NCBI RefSeq assembly: GCF_006715635.1
Contig: NZ_VFNP01000001.1
Span: 1,054,001 to 1,118,000, forward strand
DNA from: Streptomyces sp. SLBN-118
Lineage (GTDB): Bacteria; Actinomycetota; Actinomycetes; Streptomycetales; Streptomycetaceae
DNA: 64,000 nucleotides
Direction: 5' to 3'
This document shows positions 52,413 through 61,275 of the stretch, piece by piece. Position 1 is the stretch's first letter. Every line of letters starts with the position of its first letter. The position numbers and the translations under genes are program-made. The notes beneath the pieces were generated by a model, which ran no database searches, was not told the origin of the DNA, and saw only the letters and a program-made list of their open reading frames with translations.

Positions 52413-54427
52413 CAGCCCCCCTCGCGGCTGTCGGGGGCGTCGCCGCCCGCACGGTCGGTGAATTGCTCCCCGTGCACATAGCGGCCGAGCGCCGTGAGCG
52501 GGAAGACCTGCCGGTAGAGGTGGTAGTTGATCGAGAAGTCCCAGGGGAAGCCGGTGCCGGTGAAGTACGGCTCGTCCCAGGACCCGTCCGCCCGCTGGGT
52601 CTCGGCGAGCCAGGCCACGCCCCGCTCGACCGCCTTGCTCTCCCGCTCCCCCGCCGCGAGCAGCGCGAGCAGCGCCCAGGCGGTCTGGGAGGCGGTGGAC
52701 TCGCCGTGGCCGATCCACTTCTGCTCGCGGTAGGAGCGCAGGTCCTCGCCCCAACCTCCGTCGTCGTTCTGGACGGATTCGACCCAGCGCACGGCTCGCC
52801 GGATCGCGGGGTGCGAGAAGGGCATCCCGGCAGCGGTGAGCGCCGGGACCACCGAACCGGTTCCGTATACGTAGTTGACGCCCCAGCGGCCGAACCAGGC
52901 GCCGTTGGGCTCCTGTTCGGCGAGCAGCCACTCGATGCCGCGCCGGGTTCGGGGGTGGTGGGCCTTTCCCTCGTGGGCCAGCATCTCGACGACATGTGCC
53001 GTGACGTCCGCCGACGGCGGGTCGATCACTTCGCCGAAGTCGCAGAACGGCAGCCGGTTGGGAAACGCGCTGGTGTTGTCGGCGTCGAAGGCGGCCCAGG
53101 CGCCGTTCCTGGACTGCATGCCCATGGTCCAGCGCGCGCCCCGGCCGATCGCCGCGTCCACCTGCTCCGGATCGGGGTGCCTGACCCGCCGCAGCGCGAG
53201 GATGACCTCGGCCGTGTCGTCGATGTCCGGGTAGTTGTCGTTGTGGAACTCGAAGGCCCAGCCGCCCGGGGCGAGCCGGGGTCTGCGTACGGCCCAGTCA
53301 CCGGGCCGCACGATCTCCTCGGCCAGCATCCAGTCGGCGGCCCTGACGAGTGCCGGGTGGTCGGGTGCCAGCCCCGCGTCGGCCAGCGCGATGGTGGCCA
53401 GGCAGGTGTCCCAGACGGGCGACTGACAGGCCTCGATCATGCGGGCACCGTCATCGCGCCAGACGGCGAAACGATCCAGCGACTCCAGGCCCGCGCGCAT
53501 GACGGGGTGCTGAAGGTCGTAGCCGAGCAGATGCAGGGCGATGACGGAATACACGGCGGGCGGCTGGATACCGCCCCAGCAGCCGTCGTTCTCCTGGCGC
53601 TCGATGATCCAGCGCGCGGCCGCGTTCATCGCGATCCTGCGCAGCCGTCGCGGCGCGACTTTGTGATAGGCGTGCAGCACCTTGTCGGCACGCTGGAAGA
53701 ACCCGTCCCAACTCGCGGCAGGAGCAAGGGGCTTGACCGGATTCGGCGTCCGCGCATCGGTGTGCAGCTCGTCGAGCGCGAACGGCGCGGGCCGCACCGG
53801 ACGCTTGGCCGAGACGACCGTGAGCGGCACGATCGTCTGCCGGGCCCAGCAGCCGAAGTCGTAGATGTTGAGCGGGAGCCACTTGGGAAAGAAGATCAGC
53901 TCCGGCGGCAGCTCGGGGAGGTCGTCCCACTTCCACCAGCCGAACAGCGCCAGCCAGATCCGGGTGAACACCCGGCTCGCCGCGATACCGCCCCGGTCCC
54001 TGACCCAGGCGGATGCGCGCGCCATGTGCGGATCCTCCGGCCGGTCACCGGCCAGCCGCAGCGCGACGTACGCCTCGACCGTGGTGGAGAGCTCACCGGG
54101 CCCGCCGTAGAAGGTGGCCCAGCTGCCGTCGTCGCGCTGCTCACCCCGGATGAAGCGGCCCGCCGCCTCGGTGATCCGGGCGTCCTGGATACCGAGGAAC
54201 TGACGCAGCAGCAGATCCTCGGCGTCCATCGTCACATTGGTTTCGAGGTCGCCCTTCCACCAGCCCTGGGCGTCCTGCCGACCCAGCAGATGCTCGACCG
54301 ATCGTTCCGCGGCCAGCGCCGCGGCCCGGACGACATCGCCGGCTTCGAGTGTGATGCCGGTTGTTTCACTGGCCGCGGCCGCCCCGGGCCCCGCGGGCCC
54401 GCTGCTTCCGTCGGTCGTCGCTGTCAT
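52412..54427 (-). CDS. shc: Squalene-hopene cyclase
   Basis: A 671-residue class II terpene cyclase. The protonating motif is DIDDTA near residues 401-404; several QW repeats are visible (DAQGWWKGDLE, RDDGSWATFYGG, ENDGCWGGI, DDGGWGEDLRSY, RADGSWDEPYFTG). It turns squalene into hopene and hopanol at the membrane. Length is slightly above the Alicyclobacillus enzyme, with an Ala/Gly/Thr-rich N-terminus. A hairpin and 143 nt separate it from the prenyl synthase gene, so a second promoter may start here. Confidence 0.97.
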   Translation of the reverse strand: MTATTDGSSGPAGPGAAAASETTGITLEAGDVVRAAALAAERSVEHLLGRQDAQGWWKGDLETNVTMDAEDLLLRQFLGIQDARITEAAGRFIRGEQRDDGSWATFYGGPGELSTTVEAYVALRLAGDRPEDPHMARASAWVRDRGGIAASRVFTRIWLALFGWWKWDDLPELPPELIFFPKWLPLNIYDFGCWARQTIVPLTVVSAKRPVRPAPFALDELHTDARTPNPVKPLAPAASWDGFFQRADKVLHAYHKVAPRRLRRIAMNAAARWIIERQENDGCWGGIQPPAVYSVIALHLLGYDLQHPVMRAGLESLDRFAVWRDDGARMIEACQSPVWDTCLATIALADAGLAPDHPALVRAADWMLAEEIVRPGDWAVRRPRLAPGGWAFEFHNDNYPDIDDTAEVILALRRVRHPDPEQVDAAIGRGARWTMGMQSRNGAWAAFDADNTSAFPNRLPFCDFGEVIDPPSADVTAHVVEMLAHEGKAHHPRTRRGIEWLLAEQEPNGAWFGRWGVNYVYGTGSVVPALTAAGMPFSHPAIRRAVRWVESVQNDDGGWGEDLRSYREQKWIGHGESTASQTAWALLALLAAGERESKAVERGVAWLAETQRADGSWDEPYFTGTGFPWDFSINYHLYRQVFPLTALGRYVHGEQFTDRAGGDAPDSREGG

Positions 54428-54521
54428 GGCTTCCCCTTCGTTGCAGTGGCTCTCTGCTGTGCTGGGGTCTCCGTCGGCCGGTGCACGGTCTCCCGAGCGC
54501 CGGCCGGCGACTGCATGGGGG

Positions 54522-54541
54522 TCTGGGGGCTAGTCCCCAGA
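54522..54541 (-). terminator. Possible internal attenuator between prenyl synthase gene and shc
   Basis: A 7-bp perfect stem TCTGGGG/CCCCAGA with a 6-nt loop lies 30 nt after the prenyl synthase stop, in the only sizeable gap of the hopanoid operon. It may lower read-through into shc. Confidence 0.4.
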
Positions 54542-54570
54542 AGACACGCATATGCTGCAGGCGATAGCGA

Positions 54571-55689
54571 TCATCTCTTTCGTACGACCACGAAGTCCGC
54601 GAGCGCGACGAGCTGCGCCCGGACCTGCTCCGGCATGTCGACGCCGCTCAGGGCCTCGATCGCGACCGCATGCTGCCTGCGGGCCTCCTGCGAGGTCCAC
54701 TCGCGGCCGCCCGCCTCCTCGATCAGGGCCGCCCTGGTGGCGAATTCCTCCTCGGAGAAGCTGTCGAAGTCATTGCTCTTGGCATCGGCCGCGAGCAGCT
54801 CCCCGAGGCGCTGCGACGCCGGGCCGCCGGCCGCGAGAGCGGCGACGACCGGCAGGGACTTCTTGCGCTGACGCAGGTCGCTCCAGGTCTGCTTGCCGGT
54901 GGCCTCCGGGTCGCCCCAGATGCCCAGCAGGTCGTCGACGGCCTGGAAGGCCAGACCGAGGTGGTAGCCGTACGCCTCCAGCGTGTCGGCCATCTTGTCG
55001 TCGGCCCCGGCGAGCACGGCGCCGATGGAGCAGGCGCAGGCCAGCAGCGCGCCGGTCTTGTTGCCCTCCATCTCCAGGCACTCCTCGACGGTGACCCGCT
55101 CACGGTGCTCGTAGGAGATGTCCTGGGCCTGACCGTCGATCAGCTTGCGGGTGGCGGTGGTCAGCCGGCGGGTGGCGCGGCCCGCCTCAACGGTGCCGAG
55201 CTCCAGCAGCACCTCTCCCGCGAGCGCGAACAGCGCGTCGCCGACAAGGATCGCCTGGGCCGGTCCGTGCACCTTCCACACCGTGTCGCGGTGGCGGCGC
55301 TGCTCGTCGCCGTCCATCAGGTCGTCGTGCAGCAGCGAGAAGTTGTGCACCAGCTCCACGGCGACGGCCCCGGGGATCCCCACCTCGGGTGCGGCCCCGG
55401 CGGCCTCGGCGGACAGCAGCGCGAGCGCCGGGCGTACGGCCTTGCCGCCGTCGCCGTCGGCGGGCCGCCCCTGCGCGTCGATCCAGCCGAAGTGATAGGC
55501 GGCGACAGTGTCCATGGGCGGCGCAAGCCGGTTGACGGCCGCACGCAGCACCGGGGTGGACATGGTCCGGCCGCGCTCCAGCAGCGCAAGGATGTCCAGG
55601 CTCTCTCCTCCGGCTGCGGTGTCTTCAGCCGGGTTCGCCGAGGGCACAGTCGGCACGGTCTCTCCTCTTGTTCCAGTACTGATGCTCAC
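54571..55689 (-). CDS. Polyprenyl (farnesyl/geranylgeranyl) diphosphate synthase
   Basis: A 372-residue trans-prenyltransferase: first Asp-rich motif LLHDDLMDGDEQRR, second LAFQAVDDLLGIWGDPEATG, plus KAVRPALALL and GNKTGALLACA. It makes the farnesyl diphosphate used by HpnC/HpnD; chain length cannot be fixed from sequence alone (residues before the first motif, HNFSLLHDD, are compatible with FPP or GGPP). The GTG start overlaps hpnE by 4 nt. Confidence 0.93.
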   Translation of the reverse strand: MSISTGTRGETVPTVPSANPAEDTAAGGESLDILALLERGRTMSTPVLRAAVNRLAPPMDTVAAYHFGWIDAQGRPADGDGGKAVRPALALLSAEAAGAAPEVGIPGAVAVELVHNFSLLHDDLMDGDEQRRHRDTVWKVHGPAQAILVGDALFALAGEVLLELGTVEAGRATRRLTTATRKLIDGQAQDISYEHRERVTVEECLEMEGNKTGALLACACSIGAVLAGADDKMADTLEAYGYHLGLAFQAVDDLLGIWGDPEATGKQTWSDLRQRKKSLPVVAALAAGGPASQRLGELLAADAKSNDFDSFSEEEFATRAALIEEAGGREWTSQEARRQHAVAIEALSGVDMPEQVRAQLVALADFVVVRKR

Positions 55690-57071
55690 GCCGCCTCCTT
55701 GAGCGGATGTTCATGGGGACGGCCGAGAGCGGAGAGTGCGGCGCCGGCGGCGCTGAAGCCGCTGCGTACGGCACTCTCCATGGTCGCGGGCCAGCCGGTG
55801 GCGGTCCACGCGCCCGCAAGGTACAGGCCTGGTGCTCTGGTACGGGCACCGGGTCGCAGCCTGCCGACGCCCGGGCTCGGGGCGAAGGTCGCCGTACGCT
55901 CCCGGGTGACGAAGAAGTCGCGGACTCCCGCTCCGCGCGCGGCGGGCAACAGCCGCTCCAGCTCGGGCAGATACCGCTCGCGCAGTACGGCGACGGGCGT
56001 GTCGATCTCGTCCTCGGCAGCCGACTGGGACAGGGCAAGATACTGGCCGCCGGTGAACCCTGAGGCCTCTGTGCGGTCGAAGACCCACTGGACCGGCGTG
56101 CCGAGCGCGGCGAAGAACGGGCGGCGCAGGACCTTGCGGTCGTACAGCACATGGATGTTGAGGATCGGCGCGGTGCCGATGTCGAGCAGCCTGTCGGGGT
56201 CCTCCAGAGCCCCCTCGGGCAGCAGCGCATGGGCCTCGCGCTGCGGTACGGCGAGAACGACGGTGTCCGCCTCCAGCAGTTCGCCGTCCACCTCGACCTG
56301 CCAACGCCCCAGCTCCGCACGGGAGATGCAGCGGACGCGAGTCGACAGCTCGGTGTGTACGCCCGCCGAGTCCAGCGCCTTGCGGGCCAGCGTGTCGTGC
56401 AAGTCGCCGAGCGGCACGCGGGCCCAGCCGATGTCGGCGGCGCCCGGCTCGGAGAGCAGTCCGGTCTTGAAGACCATTGCGGCCAGTCCCATGGAGGCGT
56501 GGGGCGCGGTGGCGTTCAGGGTCGCCACGCCGACGAGGTCCCAGAGGGCCTCGATGGCGCGCCGCGACTGGCCGTGCCGGCCCAGCCAGGTCGCGAAGTC
56601 GATGCCGTCCAGTGCCGGGTCGGCGGGGTCGAGCTTCTGCAGCGCGAGCGCGGCGCGTGCGACGGCGGCGCGCTCGGCGAGCGAGAGGTGCGGGTAGGTG
56701 GCCAGGCCGCCCGCGAGGTGCAGCGGAACGGGCAGGGCGGTGCGGCGCAGCCGGCCGAGGCGAGGTCCGCGCCTGCGCGCCACATCCAGGACCGGCACAT
56801 CCAAACGGTCCTGGAGCGGGGCGAGATGAGCGCCGTCGATCCGGTCCAGGAACCAGCTGTACGCGGTGCAGCAGCGCAGGTACACATGCTGGCCGTTGTC
56901 GACGGTCAGGTCTCCGCGGCGGAAGGAGAAGGCGAGGCCGCCCAGTCGGGTGCGGCCTTCGGCCAGGGTGACGCTCATTCCCGCCTCGGCGAGTTGCAGC
57001 GCCGCGGTGATGCCGGCGAGCCCTCCGCCGACCACCACCGCGTGCCGGGAGCGCATGTCGTCGTCCGTCAC
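55686..57071 (-). CDS. hpnE: Hydroxysqualene dehydroxylase, FAD-dependent (HpnE)
   Basis: A 461-residue flavin amine oxidase/desaturase fold: dinucleotide motif VVVGGGLAGITAALQLAEAG near residues 12-31, GLAFSFRRGDLTVDNGQHVY, and C-terminal GLYLAGAWTATGWPATMESA. HpnE reduces hydroxysqualene to squalene after HpnC and HpnD. The GTG overlaps the preceding 29-residue frame (GTGA); ATG 57056 is an alternative. Confidence 0.93.
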   Translation of the reverse strand: MTDDDMRSRHAVVVGGGLAGITAALQLAEAGMSVTLAEGRTRLGGLAFSFRRGDLTVDNGQHVYLRCCTAYSWFLDRIDGAHLAPLQDRLDVPVLDVARRRGPRLGRLRRTALPVPLHLAGGLATYPHLSLAERAAVARAALALQKLDPADPALDGIDFATWLGRHGQSRRAIEALWDLVGVATLNATAPHASMGLAAMVFKTGLLSEPGAADIGWARVPLGDLHDTLARKALDSAGVHTELSTRVRCISRAELGRWQVEVDGELLEADTVVLAVPQREAHALLPEGALEDPDRLLDIGTAPILNIHVLYDRKVLRRPFFAALGTPVQWVFDRTEASGFTGGQYLALSQSAAEDEIDTPVAVLRERYLPELERLLPAARGAGVRDFFVTRERTATFAPSPGVGRLRPGARTRAPGLYLAGAWTATGWPATMESAVRSGFSAAGAALSALGRPHEHPLKEAA

Positions 57072-57157
57072 ACGACCTCCCTCGGGCCCGCTCCAGCCGA
57101 TGCAGTCAGGGACGCGGCGCCGGAGCGGACGGTTGCCCGCCGGTTGTGCGCCCGCAT
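57068..57157 (-). CDS. 29-residue ORF between hpnD and hpnE (DUF6380-like)
   Basis: The frame reads MRAHNRRATVRSGAASLTAS, then AGAGPREVV. Its core RRATxRxGxASLTA resembles the DUF6380 group of very small Streptomyces proteins, as I recall it. It is coupled at both ends: ATG overlaps the hpnD stop (TGATG) and its stop overlaps the hpnE start (GTGA). It may serve mainly to carry ribosomes from hpnD to hpnE, or be a small partner protein. Confidence 0.5.
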   Translation of the reverse strand: MRAHNRRATVRSGAASLTASAGAGPREVV

Positions 57158-58107
57158 CAGACCCGCCCCCTCAGGGTCTGCCGCGTGATGTGGCGGGCGT
57201 CGAGTCCGGACAGCCCACGCACGGCGACGTACGCCTTCTCGTGCCCCGGCAGCGAGACGCGGCCGCGCAGCACCGCCTCGGGGTCGCGTTCGATGCGGTC
57301 GAGAAGCCGGCGGTAGATCCCGGCCATAGCGGCGACACAGGCGCCGCTGCGCCGGTCGAGCATGGGCAGCAGGCGGTAGCCCTCGGCGAACAGGGTGCGG
57401 GCGCGCCGTACTTCGAAGTGCACCAGGCCCGCGAAGTCGGAGCCGGGCGGCGGGGTCGCGGTGTGGAAGCCCGCGGAGCAGCCGAACTTGGCGAGGTCGT
57501 CGGCAGGCAGATAGGTACGCCCGTTGGCCGCGTCCTCCCGAACGTCCCTGAGGATGTTGGTGAGTTGAAGGGCGAGCCCCAGCGTATCGGCGTACTCGGC
57601 GGCGCGCTCGGCGCCGCGCGCGCCGGGCTGGGTGCCGAACACGCCGAGGGAGAGCCGCCCGATCGCGCCCGCGACACACCGGCAGTAGACCTTGAGGTCG
57701 TCCCAGGTCTCGTAGGTCTCGCCGCGTACGTCCATCAGGACGCCGTCGATGAGCTCGTCGAGGCCTGTGAGCGGCAGGGGGAAGCGGCGGGCCGCGTCGG
57801 CGAGGGCGACCGCGACCGGGTCGGTGTCGTCCTCCTGGACCGCGTCTCGGCGGATCCGCTCCAACACGTCCCGCGTGCTGTCCAGCCGGTTCCGCTTGGC
57901 CTCGGGCGCGAGCTCGCCGTCACCGATGTCGTCGACCCGTCGCGAGAACGCGTACAGCGCCGACATGGCCTGTCGCTTGTCGGTGGGCAGCAGCCTGATG
58001 CCGTAGGCGAAGTTCCGGGCCTGCCGGCCGGTGACGGCCTCGCAGTAGCTGTACGCGGCCTGCACCGGCGCCGACGCCTCGGTCGGTCCCTCCATCGTCC
58101 GGCTCAC
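57157..58107 (-). CDS. hpnD: Presqualene diphosphate synthase (HpnD)
   Basis: A 316-residue squalene/phytoene synthase-fold enzyme with both Asp-rich motifs: YAFSRRVDDIGDGE and LQLTNILRDVREDAANGRTY. HpnD joins two farnesyl diphosphates to presqualene diphosphate. The GTG overlaps the hpnC stop by 4 nt; ATG 58095 is an alternative start. Confidence 0.94.
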   Translation of the reverse strand: MSRTMEGPTEASAPVQAAYSYCEAVTGRQARNFAYGIRLLPTDKRQAMSALYAFSRRVDDIGDGELAPEAKRNRLDSTRDVLERIRRDAVQEDDTDPVAVALADAARRFPLPLTGLDELIDGVLMDVRGETYETWDDLKVYCRCVAGAIGRLSLGVFGTQPGARGAERAAEYADTLGLALQLTNILRDVREDAANGRTYLPADDLAKFGCSAGFHTATPPPGSDFAGLVHFEVRRARTLFAEGYRLLPMLDRRSGACVAAMAGIYRRLLDRIERDPEAVLRGRVSLPGHEKAYVAVRGLSGLDARHITRQTLRGRV

Positions 58108-59033
58108 CCCTCTCTACGCGCTCTTCGCAAGACTGCTCCCACTTCACGCAGCAGATCGGCCTTGGTCGCGGTGGGCGGTCCGGGCAGGACGTCGTGCCCC
58201 GCGGCCGCGATCGCGGTGAGGGCGGCGCGCCCTCCGGCCACGAACCCGGCGAGCAGCAGCCGCAGCCTGCCGTGGACGCTACCCACCAGCGGCGTACCGT
58301 CATCCAGGAGCTGCCGGGCGCGTTCCGCTTCGTATGCGATCAGCGCGCGCACCGACGCGCTCGCGGTCGGTGCGCCGAGGTCCTCCTCGGTGACATGGAA
58401 CCGCTGCATGTCATCGGCAGGCAGATAGATCCGGTCGCACCCGAGGTCCTCGCTCACGTCCTGGAGGTGCTCGACGATCTGGAGCCCGGTGCAGATCGAG
58501 TCGGAGAGGCGGACGCGCTCGGGGCTGGTGGTGCCGGTGATCTGAAGTACCAGCCTGCCGACGGGGTCGGCGGACAGCTCGCAGTACGCGGCGAGCTCGT
58601 CGTACGTCTTGTAGCGTCCCACCAGCTGATCCTGGCGGTTGGCTTCGATCAGCCTGAAGAAGGGCTCCGGGGTGAGCGAGTGGCGGCGTACGACCGGCCG
58701 CAGGGCGCGCAGCAGCGGGTGGTGCGGGTCGGCGTCGGCCCCGGCGAAAACGCGGCGCAGATCCGTCTCGAAGGCGTCCAGCATCACCAGCCGGTCTTCG
58801 GCCTTCGCGGCGTCGACGCCGAGGTGGCGGGCGTCCGCACCGCCGGGCGCGAGGTCGCCGTCGCCGATGTCGTCGACAAGGCGGGCGTAGCCGTACACCG
58901 CCATCAGGTCGTCGCGCCAGGCACGCGGAAGAAAGAAGGGGGCCACGGGAAAGTTCTCGTGCGCGGCCTTGTCGAGTGTGGCGCGCGCGGGATCCGCCGG
59001 AGCTGCTGCGCGCGCCTGCCGGGTGCCCGTCAT
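58104..59033 (-). CDS. hpnC: Hydroxysqualene synthase (HpnC)
   Basis: A 309-residue squalene/phytoene synthase-fold enzyme: ENFPVAPFFLPRAWRDDLMA, YGYARLVDDIGDGDLAPGG, and LQIVEHLQDVSEDLGCDRIY. HpnC converts presqualene diphosphate to hydroxysqualene. It is the first gene of the hopanoid operon; the promoter must lie in the following 380 nt. Confidence 0.94.
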   Translation of the reverse strand: MTGTRQARAAAPADPARATLDKAAHENFPVAPFFLPRAWRDDLMAVYGYARLVDDIGDGDLAPGGADARHLGVDAAKAEDRLVMLDAFETDLRRVFAGADADPHHPLLRALRPVVRRHSLTPEPFFRLIEANRQDQLVGRYKTYDELAAYCELSADPVGRLVLQITGTTSPERVRLSDSICTGLQIVEHLQDVSEDLGCDRIYLPADDMQRFHVTEEDLGAPTASASVRALIAYEAERARQLLDDGTPLVGSVHGRLRLLLAGFVAGGRAALTAIAAAGHDVLPGPPTATKADLLREVGAVLRRARREG

Positions 59034-59417
59034 TCGGGACTGCCCGGTGCGGGGACGGCGAAAGCCTCGCGGAGCTGGAGATTTTCCGTCATTGCCGTCA
59101 CATCTCCCGTTCTACACTGCCGATCCAATCCATCCTATTTCGGACACGCCGCCGGTACAGCCGACTCGGCGGAGAGCGCCCGGCGGACGAGACACGACAT
59201 CTCCCGTCCGGCCATATCGCCCCGATTGCCGCGATTCAGCACCCGTACAGCTTACGTTGTACAACGCGCGGTGATACGTCCGGGTGTTGCGCGCATTACA
59301 AGAACACTCCAATCCTGGCCAACCTTCCCCGGCGGCTCGGGAATTGACCTTGGCTCGACGACCCTGGCCCGCGGGTCGGTTCGCCACCGGGGCCTGTCCC
59401 CCCAAGGACGCAGAAGA
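59034..59417 (-). promoter_or_regulatory. Hopanoid operon promoter region
   Basis: No gene is supported in this 384-nt stretch. On the minus strand TAGGAT (complement of 59132-59137) is a good Streptomyces -10 about 100 nt before hpnC, with a poor -35. A perfect 12-bp palindrome CGTTGTACAACG lies at 59255-59266, about 120 bp further upstream, and could bind a regulator. Confidence 0.45.
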
Positions 59418-59445
59418 CCCCCGCCGGGATGCGCCGACGGGAGTC
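59418..59445 (-). terminator. Hairpin after the ABC transporter operon
   Basis: CCCGCCGG (59420-59427) and CCGACGGG (59434-59441) pair with one G-U, with further flanking pairs. It lies 28 nt past the ATPase gene stop and separates that operon from hpnC. Confidence 0.55.
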
Positions 59446-59468
59446 CTTTCCCGGGATCTTCGGTCCGG

Positions 59469-60260
59469 CTACTTGCCGGTCTCCTTCTCGTACGCCCTCA
59501 GGACCTCGTCGGTCGGGCCGTCCATCAGGAGTTCACCCCGCTCCAGCCACAGGACGCGGTCGCAGGTGTCCCTGATCACCTTCGCGCCATGGCTGACCAG
59601 GAAGACGGTGCCCGCCTCCTTGCGGAGCTCGCGGATCCGCTCCTCGGAGCGGATCTGGAACTTTCGGTCACCCGTCGCCAGAGCCTCGTCGATCATGAGG
59701 ACGTCGTGGTTCTTGGCGGCGGCGATGGAGAAGCGGAGCCTGGCGCCCATGCCGGAGGAGTAGGTGCGCATCGGAAGGGTGATGAAGTCGCCCTTCTCGT
59801 TGATGCCCGAGAACTCGACGATCCCCTCATAACGGTCGCGGATCTCCTCGCGCGACATGCCCATCGCCAGGCCGCCGAGGATGACGTTCCGCTCGCCGGT
59901 GAGATCGCCCATGAGCGCGGCGTTGACGCCGAGCAGGGAGGGCTGACCGTCGGTGTACACCTTGCCGCTCTCCGTCGGCAGCAGGCCGGCGATGGCGCGC
60001 AGCAGAGTCGACTTGCCGGAGCCGTTGGTTCCGATCAGGCCGATCGCCTCGCCGCGGTACGCGGTGAAGGAGACGCCGCGCACCGCGTGAACCTTGCGGA
60101 TACTGCGGGACTCTCCCTTGTCGCGGCGGAGTATCCGGCTCAGGGCCGCGGTGGCGCTGCCTTTGCCGCCGCTGCCGCCGTGGACCCGGTACACGATGTG
60201 CACGTCGTCGGCGATGACAGTGGGGATGCGCTGCCGCGCGATGTCCTCAGCCACGTCCAT
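59469..60260 (-). CDS. Polysaccharide/teichoic acid-type ABC exporter ATPase (Wzt/TagH-like)
   Basis: A 263-residue ATPase: Walker A GLIGTNGSGKST, signature YSSGMGARLRFS, Walker B DVLMIDEALATGD and H-loop VSHGAKVI. The N-terminal segment VYRVHGG...LRRDKGESRSIRKVHAVRGV and the SSGM signature place it with Wzt/TagH/RfbB exporters rather than drug pumps. No C-terminal sugar-binding domain is present. ATG 60260 overlaps the permease stop by 14 nt. Confidence 0.9.
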   Translation of the reverse strand: MDVAEDIARQRIPTVIADDVHIVYRVHGGSGGKGSATAALSRILRRDKGESRSIRKVHAVRGVSFTAYRGEAIGLIGTNGSGKSTLLRAIAGLLPTESGKVYTDGQPSLLGVNAALMGDLTGERNVILGGLAMGMSREEIRDRYEGIVEFSGINEKGDFITLPMRTYSSGMGARLRFSIAAAKNHDVLMIDEALATGDRKFQIRSEERIRELRKEAGTVFLVSHGAKVIRDTCDRVLWLERGELLMDGPTDEVLRAYEKETGK

Positions 60261-61176
60261 ATCGTTCCTCAGCCTTCCAGAAGTACACAAAGCCGGCGAC
60301 GCCGAAGAGAACGGCCCAGAAGACTGCCGCGAACCAGACATGCGAGGGCAGATTGGACGCGCCGTACCCGTCGATGAGCGCGAAGCGGACCAAGTCCATG
60401 TAGACGGCTGCGGGGTTGTAGCCGAGCACTTCGGCGATCCAGGCCGGCTTGTCCTTCAGCATGACCGGGATGGAGTACATGACGCCCGAGGCGTACATCC
60501 ACGTGCGCATGATGAACGGCATCAGCTGGGCCAGGTCGGGCGTTTTGCTGCCCAGCCTCGCCATCATCAGGGCGATGCCGATGTTGAAGACGAACTGCAG
60601 GGCCAGCGCGGGCACGATCAGCAGCCAGCTGAGCGAGGGGTAGCTGCCGAACGCCGCCGCGATGACGAAGAGCACGACCATCGAGAACATCAGCTGCTGA
60701 AGCTGCTGAAGGGCGAAGGAGATCGGCAGTGCCGCCCTGGGGAAGTGCAGTGCCCGTACCAGCCCGAGATTGCCCGAGATGGCGCGGACACCGGCCATCA
60801 CCGAGGTCTGCGTGAAGGTGAAGACGAAGACACCTGTCACCAGGAAAGGGATGAAGACATCGTTGGCGATGCCCTTCCTGGTCCCCAGGATGAGGCCGAA
60901 GATCAAGTAGTACACGGCAGCGTTCAGCAGTGGCGTCGCCACCTGCCAGAGCTGGCCGAGCTTGGCCTGGCTGTACTGGGCGGTCAGCTTCGCCGAGGCG
61001 AAGGCCACGATGAAGTGGCGCCTGCCCCAGAGCTGACGGATGTACTCGACGAGACCCGGTCGGGCACCGCTCACCGAAAGGCCGTACTTGTCGGCGAGCT
61101 GCGCCCGCGTCAGGCCTTCATCGGCGGATGGCGGGGCGCTCGTCACAATCGCACCGTCATGGGTTGTGTCACTCAC
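60247..61176 (-). CDS. ABC-2 exporter permease (Wzm/TagG-like)
   Basis: A 309-residue membrane protein with a long cytoplasmic N-terminus (about 60 residues) and 6 hydrophobic segments, starting YRRHF-like region GRRHFIVAFASAKLTAQYSQ, then LGQLWQVATPLLNAAVYYLI, LGTRKGI and ISGNLGLVRALHFPRAALPI. This is the ABC-2 polysaccharide/polyol-phosphate export family. It pairs with the ATPase at 59469 to export a lipid-linked glycan. The GTG start is 99 nt after the GT2 stop. Confidence 0.9.
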   Translation of the reverse strand: MSDTTHDGAIVTSAPPSADEGLTRAQLADKYGLSVSGARPGLVEYIRQLWGRRHFIVAFASAKLTAQYSQAKLGQLWQVATPLLNAAVYYLIFGLILGTRKGIANDVFIPFLVTGVFVFTFTQTSVMAGVRAISGNLGLVRALHFPRAALPISFALQQLQQLMFSMVVLFVIAAAFGSYPSLSWLLIVPALALQFVFNIGIALMMARLGSKTPDLAQLMPFIMRTWMYASGVMYSIPVMLKDKPAWIAEVLGYNPAAVYMDLVRFALIDGYGASNLPSHVWFAAVFWAVLFGVAGFVYFWKAEERYGRG

Positions 61177-61275
61177 AAGTTGAAACTTTCGTGTTCAAGA
61201 TGCGCAGCCGGTCGGGCGCAGGCTTCAGACGTCCAGGTCCCGGGAGTACGCCCGATGCTCTCAGGACCGAGCATG

